DNA from: Pediococcus inopinatus
Lineage (GTDB): Bacteria; Bacillota; Bacilli; Lactobacillales; Lactobacillaceae
Length of the DNA stretch: 64,000 bases
Direction: 5' to 3'
Assembly (NCBI RefSeq): GCF_002982135.1
Contig: NZ_CP019981.1
Coordinates: forward strand, 310,001-374,000
Positions 57,496 through 64,000 of this stretch are shown here, piece after piece. The position numbers and the translations under genes are program-made. The notes under the pieces are model-generated. The model searched no databases and was not told the DNA's origin. It worked only from the letters and a program-made list of their open reading frames with translations. Positions within the stretch are counted from its first letter, which is position 1. Every line of letters starts with the position of its first letter.

Positions 57496-58719
57496 TTATT
57501 GACTCTTTTCTTCTGTATTTCCCGTTGCTGGCACCGAAATGGCACCAGTAATGTGTTTCTTACCCGTAAACTGATTACGAGTGGGGGTAACGGCCTGATG
57601 ATCTGCTGGCGTGAAATCAACTAGACCATTAAGGTGTCGTGCTGTTTCAAAGTTACTGTTTGGATATAGATGTCCATAAGTTCCTAAAGTTGTTTGAATG
57701 TCTTCATGTCCCAAACGTTCCTTAATAATTAATGGGTTTTCCCCAATACTAATTAACAAGGAAGCATGAGAATGTCGAAGCGCGTGGACACGAATTCGAT
57801 GAACATTCGCGGTCTTAGAATAAACGCTGATTACTTTGGACAGTGATCCGCGAGTAGTTGGTACACCATTGTAAGAAAGCACAAAATCTGTTTTAACTTC
57901 AGACGCTTGAATCTCTTTCCACTCGGAGAGATATTCAAGTGTCTTTTTGTCTAACGGAACTGTCCGAACACTGGCGCGAGTTTTAGGTGAAGTAAATTCA
58001 TAGTTAAACGCATTTAAATAATAAAGTGTTTTGTTGATACGCATTGTACCGGCTTCAAAATCAATGTCTTCCCACTGAAGGGCGGTTGCTTCACCGATGC
58101 GGGCACCGGTCATAAACAGAAGCCAAATTGTGGTGAAATTGAAACGTTGATAGTAGTCATTAAGATCCATTAAGGAAATGACTTTCTCGAACTCGGTTTT
58201 AGTCCAGAAATCAATCTTCTTCTTTTCCTTCTTTAAATTGCCAACAATTTTTGTTGGATTCTCTTCACAGAATCCTAGTACAATTGCACGATCAAAAACC
58301 AAAGATAACAAGCATTGAACTAGGCGGGTGTATGAATTACTTACTTGACTCTTCATCGTGATTTGCCATTTCTGTATATCCACCGGCGTAATTTTGTTAA
58401 TGAAATACTTGTTAAATCCTTTGAATTGCTTTCGAAAGACGCTAACGCGACTGTCAAAAGTAGCCTTTTTGACATGACCTTCATACCAAGGAATAAAGAA
58501 TTGCTGACAGAAGTCGCCAAAGGTGATCTGATTAGTTGAATCTTCTTTAACTCCATTTGCCATTAAATCACGATAAGCAGTTTTTGCCTCACGCATTGTT
58601 TTAAATCCGCTACGGCGCTTTTGGACTCGTTTACCGGTTTGTTCATCTACGCCAATATTAGCACGGAAATAATAGGTACCACCTGCTGCTTTTTTTATTA
58701 CTTCGGTTGTCTTTGTCAT
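57496..58719 (-). CDS. int: Tyrosine recombinase / site-specific integrase
   Basis: 407 aa. An N-terminal AP2-like arm-binding domain (YYFRANIGVDEQTGKRVQKR) and SAM-like core-binding domain precede a catalytic domain with the full set: R in TGARIGEATALQWEDID, H-x-x-R in HALRHSHASLL, the second H in LGHEDIQTTLG and the nucleophile Y in YGHLYPN. GAGGAG precedes the ATG. It converges on guaA and overlaps the upstream excisionase-like gene by ATGA. Integrase of a genomic island or ICE-type element that carries the ars genes. Confidence 0.94.
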   Translation of the reverse strand: MTKTTEVIKKAAGGTYYFRANIGVDEQTGKRVQKRRSGFKTMREAKTAYRDLMANGVKEDSTNQITFGDFCQQFFIPWYEGHVKKATFDSRVSVFRKQFKGFNKYFINKITPVDIQKWQITMKSQVSNSYTRLVQCLLSLVFDRAIVLGFCEENPTKIVGNLKKEKKKIDFWTKTEFEKVISLMDLNDYYQRFNFTTIWLLFMTGARIGEATALQWEDIDFEAGTMRINKTLYYLNAFNYEFTSPKTRASVRTVPLDKKTLEYLSEWKEIQASEVKTDFVLSYNGVPTTRGSLSKVISVYSKTANVHRIRVHALRHSHASLLISIGENPLIIKERLGHEDIQTTLGTYGHLYPNSNFETARHLNGLVDFTPADHQAVTPTRNQFTGKKHITGAISVPATGNTEEKSQ

Positions 58720-58967
58720 TGTGATTGCTCCTCTGACGCAGATGCACCGATTTTAGCTAACTCTGAAAGAGTTCGAGTATTAAGTGTAAGACCTAATACT
58801 TCTTCAACCGCAGTTACTGGAACGCGGCCTAGCTTCTGTGACTTGTAATAGGGACAACCTTTCTTGACCATTAACAGTTTTGCACGTCTGATAATGTCTT
58901 TGGAAGCCCAAGGCCCATATCCTAAAGCCACAAGTTCATGTTTAGTCATAGTGACAACGTGAACCAT
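58716..58967 (-). CDS. xis: DUF3173-type excisionase-like protein
   Basis: 83 aa, small, basic, MerR-like winged helix: MTKHELVALGYGPWASKDII, then KKGCPYYKSQKLGRVPVTAV. It fits the DUF3173 family found directly upstream of integrases in streptococcal and lactobacillus elements, where it acts in excision. The ATG at 58967 follows AAAGGAGG at 8 bases. Translationally coupled to the integrase. Confidence 0.82.
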   Translation of the reverse strand: MVHVVTMTKHELVALGYGPWASKDIIRRAKLLMVKKGCPYYKSQKLGRVPVTAVEEVLGLTLNTRTLSELAKIGASASEEQSQ

Positions 58968-58985
58968 GATTAGCCTCCTTTCGTT

Positions 58986-59013
58986 GGAAGCTAGACCGTA
59001 TACCTTAGCTTCC
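58986..59013 (-). promoter_or_regulatory. Hairpin in the excisionase leader
   Basis: A perfect 8-bp stem GGAAGCTA/TAGCTTCC ends just upstream of the excisionase ribosome site on the minus strand. The stretch from here to 59380 holds no gene I can support. Another small dyad CTAATC/GATTAG lies at 59352-59370. The segment is the likely control region of the element. Confidence 0.5.
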
Positions 59014-59382
59014 ATATTAACAGGATTGAGGAATAAGTGCAGCTCAATTGTGTCGGAAAATTTGCTACCCAGTTCCGTCACTAACGGACATAGGAATTGC
59101 ACCTCTCCTGCTTACGTGGGAGCCTCGCGGAAGTATCATTATTAACTTAACTTGTACGATCATTAGTTAAAGGTCGTAATCGAAGAGTGGGTGGCGCTCG
59201 TATTCCTGGTCATGGCGTCCGCTGATCAACAGTTCAAGTAAAGTTAGAAAGTTTGGGTAGCAATATTCAGTTTTCAAAGGACTCACAGGTGTTATTGCCT
59301 GCTCACTATATACATACAGATAAAAATAGAAAATGAAACCCAAAAAGCAAACTAATCGAAAAAAGATTAGCTGAAATAATGC

Positions 59383-59437
59383 TTGACGTTTACATAGATA
59401 TAGGTCTATATTGTAGATATAGATACGTGTCTATATT
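59383..59437 (+). promoter_or_regulatory. ars promoter with two ArsR-type dyads
   Basis: TTGACG at 59383, 18 bases, TATATT at 59407. Two TATAGAT/GTCTATA dyads follow each other: one at about 59392-59412 over the -10 and one at 59418-59437 (ATATAGATAC-GTGTCTATAT). They are placed to block transcription when ArsR is bound. Confidence 0.75.
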
Positions 59438-59455
59438 TGTGAGGGGAGAACGTCA

Positions 59456-59815
59456 ATGGATTATCAAAATTATGTGCTAATGCTAAAAGCAATGGCTGAC
59501 CCTAATCGTCTCAAAATCATTGATTTACTTTCCTGCGGTTCGCTTTGTGCCTGTGATATTTTAGAACATTTTGATTTTTCACAACCAACGTTATCGCACC
59601 ACATGAAAGTTTTACAAAATGCTGGGATCGTCACGGCACGTAAAGAGGGTAAGTGGCAGCATTATACATTGCAGGCTGAATTTACGGCTAAATTTAGGCA
59701 AGGGACTGAACTACTTTTAGCCAGCAATGAAGAATGCGTTTGTCATGGTGACGATTGCATAGATCAGCAGACAAGTCATTCCAGAAAGGTTGTTATCACT
59801 AATGAAAAAAGTTGA
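59456..59815 (+). CDS. arsR: ArsR-family arsenic-responsive repressor
   Basis: 119 aa, winged helix. The recognition region is FSQPTLSHHMKVLQNAGIV. The As(III)/Sb(III) site is Cys31 and Cys33 in SLCACDILEHF (in place of the usual ELCVCDL), plus Cys27. A further cysteine-rich tail (EECVCHGDDC) follows. AGGGGAG precedes the ATG. Its end overlaps arsD by 14 bases. Confidence 0.93.
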   Translation: MDYQNYVLMLKAMADPNRLKIIDLLSCGSLCACDILEHFDFSQPTLSHHMKVLQNAGIVTARKEGKWQHYTLQAEFTAKFRQGTELLLASNEECVCHGDDCIDQQTSHSRKVVITNEKS

Positions 59816-60161
59816 ATTATTTGAACCAGCGATGTGCTGTTCTACCGGGGTTTGTGGGCCAGCGGTCAATGAAGATCTATTAATGATCACTTCAGCGTTT
59901 GACGCGTTACAAGGTGTTTCCAGCGTTGAAGCCGACCGGTATAATCTTAGCAATAATCCAGATGTCTTTAGTCAGCGGGCCGATATTCTAGCTGCAATCA
60001 AGGATGATGCCGATGCAACATTGCCGATCACTGTTGTCGACGGCAAAATTGTTAAAACCGGCGCTTACCCAACAATTGATGAGTTATCGGAATATACTGG
60101 TTTAGTTTTCGTGCCGGCTGATCAATCAAGCGGCTGTTGTGGTGGAAGTGGCTGCTGCTAA
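59802..60161 (+). CDS. arsD: Arsenite metallochaperone ArsD
   Basis: 119 aa. It hands As(III) to the ArsA ATPase. The essential cysteines Cys12, Cys13 and Cys18 are in MCCSTGVCGP. Vicinal cysteine pairs close the protein (CCGGSGCC). Thioredoxin-like middle part with LPITVVDGKIVKTGAYP. The ATG at 59802 is chosen with AAAGG upstream. A second arsD begins at 63682. Confidence 0.94.
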   Translation: MKKVELFEPAMCCSTGVCGPAVNEDLLMITSAFDALQGVSSVEADRYNLSNNPDVFSQRADILAAIKDDADATLPITVVDGKIVKTGAYPTIDELSEYTGLVFVPADQSSGCCGGSGCC

Positions 60162-60241
60162 TTTTTTGGTTGAAGCAAGAAATGGCACAGCCGTTTCTTT
60201 TAAATTATATATAGATGATTATCTATGTTAGGAGAATATAT

Positions 60242-61972
60242 ATGCGCGAATATCAACCACAAAATGCTAATTTAACTCATTATTTATTTTTCACTGGTAA
60301 AGGGGGCGTCGGTAAGACCACAACGGCTAGTGCCACCGCCCTCAATCTAGCTGATAGCGGTCAGCAAGTGATGCTGGTCTCCACTGATCCAGCTAGTAAT
60401 TTACAGGATGTATTTGATACTGATTTGACCAATAAACCCAAGGCAATCACCGGTGTGCCCGGTCTATTTGCCGCTAACTTTGATCCGGTGACTGCTGCCG
60501 GTGAATATCGGGAAAGCGTCGTTGGTCCTTACCGCGGCGTGTTACCGGATGCAGCAGTCAAAAATATGGAGGAACAGTTGTCTGGTTCATGTACGGTCGA
60601 GATCGCATCGTTTAATGAATTCGCTAAATTTTTAACTGATCCCGCTGTCGATCAGCGCTTTGATTATATTATTTTTGATACAGCGCCGACTGGTCATGCG
60701 TTGCGTATGCTGCAATTGCCCTCAGCTTGGAATAATTACTTGGCGGAAAATGATCGTGGGGCTTCATGCTTAGGCCAACTAGCCGGGATGGGCGACAAAA
60801 AAGCAATTTACGCCAAGGCTGTGGCTACTTTAAGTAATGGCGAATTGACCACCTTAATGTTAGTCACGCGTCCCCAAAAAGCATCATTACTGGAAGCGGC
60901 GCGGGCAGCCCAAGAATTAGCTGATATTGGCATGCAAAATCAACAATTAATTATTAATGGAACGTTGAAAACACCGACTGATCGTGCTTCCCATGCTATT
61001 TTTGAGCAGCAGCAGACTGATTTGCAACAGATGCCAGCAACATTACAGGCGTTGCCCCAAGCAGAAGTACCGTTACGAGCGTACAATGTTACTGGCCTAG
61101 ATAAGTTGAGATTAGTTTTACAACCGGAACAACCAAGTTTAGCAACTTATCCGGCAATTACCAATCACTATCCTAATTTAGATACCATTGTTGCTGATTT
61201 AATTAAGACTAACAAAAAAATTATTTTCACCATGGGTAAAGGCGGCGTAGGTAAAACTACGGTGGCCGTGCAGATCACTAAAAAGCTGGTGGCCCAGCAT
61301 AAAACCGTTCATTTAGCCACCACTGATCCGGCTGATCATCTTGATTTCTTTAACACAGATGATCCTGCAATCACCATCAGTCATATTGATGAACAGCAGG
61401 TACTTAAGGACTATCAAAATGAAGTGCTGACGACGGCGCGTCAAACCATGAAATCGGCCGATGTTGACTATGTGGCTGAGGATCTACGCTCACCATGTAC
61501 GCAAGAAATTGCCGTTTTCCGCGCTTTTGCTAACATTGTCGCCCAAAATGATAGTGATGTTGTAGTCATCGATACGGCGCCAACCGGCCATACGCTACTG
61601 CTACTGGATTCGACTCAAAGCTATGCCAAAGAAGTCAAACGCACTGCCGGTGATGTGCCTCAAGCAATCGTTGATCTGTTACCGCGGCTACAAGATCCAG
61701 CGCAGACTGAAATTGTAATGGTGACTTTACCGGAAACAACGCCAGTTTATGAGTCGATGCGCTTGAATGATGATCTAGATCGGGCCCAAATTGCGCACAC
61801 CTGGTGGTTGGTCAATCAAAGTATGCTGGCAACGGAAACAACGCATCCTTGTTTGCAGGCCCGGGCGCAAAATGAAGTTGAATGGATCGAAAAGGTTAAG
61901 CAGATTTCCAATGGTCATTTTGCAGTTGAACAATGGCAACCAGATTTTGAGCAGGCGTTATTAACGATTTAG
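60242..61972 (+). CDS. arsA: Arsenical pump-driving ATPase ArsA
   Basis: 576 aa, two fused ATPase halves, A1 and A2. Each half has a P-loop GKGGVGKT (first at residues 19-26, second near residue 340), a DTAPTGH switch and a metal-site cysteine region (SGSCTVEIA, LRSPCTQEIAVF). It powers ArsB for arsenite or antimonite export. AGGAG precedes the ATG at 60242; the upstream extension in frame has no support. Confidence 0.95.
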   Translation: MREYQPQNANLTHYLFFTGKGGVGKTTTASATALNLADSGQQVMLVSTDPASNLQDVFDTDLTNKPKAITGVPGLFAANFDPVTAAGEYRESVVGPYRGVLPDAAVKNMEEQLSGSCTVEIASFNEFAKFLTDPAVDQRFDYIIFDTAPTGHALRMLQLPSAWNNYLAENDRGASCLGQLAGMGDKKAIYAKAVATLSNGELTTLMLVTRPQKASLLEAARAAQELADIGMQNQQLIINGTLKTPTDRASHAIFEQQQTDLQQMPATLQALPQAEVPLRAYNVTGLDKLRLVLQPEQPSLATYPAITNHYPNLDTIVADLIKTNKKIIFTMGKGGVGKTTVAVQITKKLVAQHKTVHLATTDPADHLDFFNTDDPAITISHIDEQQVLKDYQNEVLTTARQTMKSADVDYVAEDLRSPCTQEIAVFRAFANIVAQNDSDVVVIDTAPTGHTLLLLDSTQSYAKEVKRTAGDVPQAIVDLLPRLQDPAQTEIVMVTLPETTPVYESMRLNDDLDRAQIAHTWWLVNQSMLATETTHPCLQARAQNEVEWIEKVKQISNGHFAVEQWQPDFEQALLTI

Positions 61973-62004
61973 CGTTATTAAAATTTGAAATAAAGGTATC
62001 AATT

Positions 62005-62028
62005 AATCAGGGTAGCAATACCCTGATT
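62005..62028 (+). terminator. Intercistronic hairpin between arsA and arsB
   Basis: A 10-bp perfect stem AATCAGGGTA/TACCCTGATT with a GCAA tetraloop. Only two T follow, so it more likely stabilises RNA or attenuates than fully terminates. Confidence 0.55.
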
Positions 62029-62047
62029 TTGGTAGTTGGGAGGAACC

Positions 62048-63343
62048 ATGCAAGTCTTTTTCGCCGTTTTTATATTTTTACTGACATTATTATTTGTTAT
62101 TTGGCAACCTAAGGGACTATCAATTGGCTGGACTGCGATTGGTGGTGCCGTTCTAGCACTATTATTCCGGGTGGTCACGTTTAAAGATGTTGGCACTGTC
62201 ACCGGAATCGTTTGGAACGCGACTTTATCTTTCGTCGCAATTATTTTGATCTCACTAATTTTGGATGAGATTGGTTTTTTCGAGTGGGCTGCCTTACATA
62301 TGGCGCGGCTAGCTAAAGGTAATGGCGTGCGCATGTTCATTCTGATCGCCGTTTTAGGTGCAATTGTCGCCGCCTTATTTGCTAACGATGGTGCAGCGTT
62401 GATTTTAACGCCGATCGTCTTGGCAATGGTCCGTGCGTTACATTTCGATGAAAAGCGGGTTTTCCCATTTATCATTGCTAGTGGCTTCATCGCTGATGCA
62501 ACATCACTACCGTTAGTTGTCAGTAATCTAGTCAATATTGTATCAGCTGATTTCTTTGGTATCACATTTTCGGAGTATGCGCTACGGATGTGGCTACCGG
62601 ATCTTTTTTCATTAGTTGCTAGCATCGGTATTTTGTACTTATATTTTCGTAAGGCGTTACCTAAACACTATGATGCCAGCCAAGTTGCTGAACCAAAATC
62701 GGCGATCAAGGATCAACGATTATTTAAATTTTCTTGGGTCGTGCTGGCAGCGTTATTGATTGGTTACTTTAGCAGTAGCTTCCTAAATATTCCAGTTTCG
62801 ATTATTGCTTTGACGATTGCCTTGATCTTTTTGCTAGTCGGTCAGCTAAGTCATCACGTCAATACCAAGGCCGTTATTAAAGGTGCACCGTGGAATATTG
62901 TTTTCTTCTCAATTGGAATGTACGTGGTGGTTTATGGCCTACAAAACGTTGGCTTAACGGCATTGCTTGCGGGAATCATTGCTAAAATGGCAACTGGTGG
63001 GCGTTTTGTCGCCACCATGGGCATGGGCTATATGGCTGCGTTCTTGTCGTCGGCCATGAATAACATGCCAACTGTGATGATCAATGCTTTATCGATCAAA
63101 GGGGCGAATGTCTCTGGCTTAATGCACCAAACCTTAGTTTATGCTAATATTATTGGTTCTGATCTAGGACCAAAAATTACGCCAATCGGTTCATTAGCAA
63201 CTTTAGTTTGGCTACATGTTCTAGCGCAAAAGGACGTTAAGATTGCTTGGGGCACTTATTTTAAAATTGGTATCACGATCACGATTCCAGTTTTATTCAT
63301 TACACTATGTGGTTTATGGTTATCGTTAAGTATCTTTGGTTAA
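62048..63343 (+). CDS. arsB: Arsenite efflux membrane protein ArsB
   Basis: 431 aa, about 12 membrane segments, close in length to plasmid pI258 ArsB (429 aa). ArsB/NhaD-family stretches: [34 protein letters not shown] and [15 protein letters not shown]. It exports As(III)/Sb(III), alone or driven by ArsA. GGGAGG precedes the ATG at 62048; the frame extended to 62036 overlaps that site. Confidence 0.93.
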   Translation: MQVFFAVFIFLLTLLFVIWQPKGLSIGWTAIGGAVLALLFRVVTFKDVGTVTGIVWNATLSFVAIILISLILDEIGFFEWAALHMARLAKGNGVRMFILIAVLGAIVAALFANDGAALILTPIVLAMVRALHFDEKRVFPFIIASGFIADATSLPLVVSNLVNIVSADFFGITFSEYALRMWLPDLFSLVASIGILYLYFRKALPKHYDASQVAEPKSAIKDQRLFKFSWVVLAALLIGYFSSSFLNIPVSIIALTIALIFLLVGQLSHHVNTKAVIKGAPWNIVFFSIGMYVVVYGLQNVGLTALLAGIIAKMATGGRFVATMGMGYMAAFLSSAMNNMPTVMINALSIKGANVSGLMHQTLVYANIIGSDLGPKITPIGSLATLVWLHVLAQKDVKIAWGTYFKIGITITIPVLFITLCGLWLSLSIFG

Positions 63344-63359
63344 GGAAGGATAGCTGATT

Positions 63360-63704
63360 ATGATGCAAACTAAATATGAGCAACAGAATTCATTGGGTAA
63401 TAGTCTAAACATAATCGATACTTTGGTGAAGCAAGTTGTAAGTGCAGAAATAGAAGCAATTTCTGCGGCGTATCTGATTCAAGCCAATCAATAAATTAAT
63501 CTGCTTGAATTAAAATATAGCCATGAACTAGTAATTCAACAGAACTTGTCTCAGGTGGAAACGGCCTTTTTGCAAATCAATTAGTTAATTCTAGATAATT
63601 TAGCGGTTAGTTATTTTCGTGACTATACTCAAGTGGAGAAAGAGTTTGATCATTTTGACCGCCTGATAGGTGAGGTAAAAGATGATCAAAATAGAGATTT
63701 TTGA
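63360..63704 (+). pseudogene. Small helical gene with two in-frame stops
   Basis: One frame reads MMQTKYEQQNSLGNSLNIID, meets TAA at 63492-63494, continues LLELKYSHELVIQQNLSQVE, meets TAG at 63582-63584, then FRDYTQVEKEFDHFDRLIG to TGA at 63702. AAGGAAGG precedes the ATG pair. It would be a 114-residue coiled-coil-like protein. I do not recognise the family. The first 44-codon part could still be made. Confidence 0.55.
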
Positions 63705-64000
63705 AGCAGCAATGTGTTGCGCAACTGGTGTTTGTGGGCCAAGTGTTAACAAGAAACTTATTCAAACGACTGCAATTCAGCGTCATGTTAATGCAGACAG
63801 CAAAAACAGAATCACACGTAAAAATCTAGCACAAAACCCAGATGCCTTTGTTCATAGTCAACAAGTGCATGACTTATTAGAAAAGTATGGCGTCGCAATT
63901 TTACCAATTACTATGGTCAATGGTAAAATCGTTAAACAAAAAGATTATCCAACTTTTCAAGAGTTCTCAGACTACCTACAGCAAGATTTAAGTCGGGCAC
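63682..64000 (+). CDS. arsD: Arsenite metallochaperone ArsD, second copy (partial at window edge)
   Basis: 106 codons visible, running off the right edge. Cys12, Cys13 and Cys18 are conserved in MCCATGVCGP; LPITMVNGKIVKQKDYPTF corresponds to the same part of the first ArsD. The sequences are clearly diverged, so this is an old duplicate or a separate acquisition. A GAGGT site precedes the ATG. It overlaps the end of the broken small gene. Confidence 0.9.
   Translation, partial: MIKIEIFEAAMCCATGVCGPSVNKKLIQTTAIQRHVNADSKNRITRKNLAQNPDAFVHSQQVHDLLEKYGVAILPITMVNGKIVKQKDYPTFQEFSDYLQQDLSRA

Noticed and set aside
57423..57620. 65-aa minus-strand frame over the guaA-int junction
   Set aside because: It overlaps both conserved genes and has no ribosome site.
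58980..59380. Small frames in the gap between excisionase and arsR
   Set aside because: Only very short frames without ribosome sites were found; better read as a control region.
61999..62625. 208-aa frame antisense to arsB
   Set aside because: Antisense shadow of arsB, with no independent start signal.

Overview
The window looks like the chromosome of a lactic acid bacterium of the Lactobacillaceae. It is AT-rich, with strong AGGAGG-type ribosome binding sites. It carries several oligopeptide ABC systems, PTS sugar uptake with the tagatose-6-phosphate route, a perfect catabolite-response element, and IS3 and ISL3 family insertion sequences. The species cannot be named from the sequence alone. 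No rRNA, tRNA or CRISPR array was seen.

Region 1 (1-27600) is mainly peptide uptake. A complete Ami-type operon (binding lipoprotein, two permeases, two ATPases; 405-6941) is followed by a convergent amino-acid permease/CorA pair. Next come four OppA-type lipoprotein paralogues (9818-20411), of which the last leads a second oppBCDF operon (20532-24594). The three downstream paralogues have near-identical promoters, as expected of tandem duplication. The array is broken by an IS3 element and by hflX in reverse orientation. Both IS3 elements in this region sit inside what were terminator hairpins, and an ISL3 element sits inside the hairpin of the second IS3. Target duplications and termini can be read for all three.

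Region 2 (27600-35700) begins with gene remnants (LacI-type regulator, NagA-like tail). It then holds a galactitol-type PTS (IIC, IIB, IIA) divergent from a DeoR-type regulator, lacA, lacB, lacD and a DUF4867-like gene. Together these would import galactose or a related sugar as the 6-phosphate and carry it to tagatose 1,6-bisphosphate cleavage. lacC is not in the cluster.

Region 3 (35700-55800) is mixed metabolism and stress: MarR plus a 14-TM drug exporter, msrB-msrA, three histidine-phosphatase paralogues, an aldose-1-epimerase-like gene, a HAD phosphatase, MarR plus an amidohydrolase, and a zinc alcohol dehydrogenase. There is also a decaying MerR-controlled operon (amidohydrolase, CMD family, phosphatase), an APC transporter, a CPA2 antiporter, helD and coaA. 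Upstream of the alcohol dehydrogenase lies a gene-free stretch of about 300 bases that folds into a branched structure and is bracketed by a 10-bp direct repeat. It is the least explained feature here.

Region 4 (55900-64000) is guaA followed directly by a tyrosine integrase and a DUF3173-type excisionase, then an arsenic resistance operon (arsR, arsD, arsA, arsB, a broken small gene and a second arsD running off the end). This fits an integrated element using the 3' end of guaA, with its far end outside the window.
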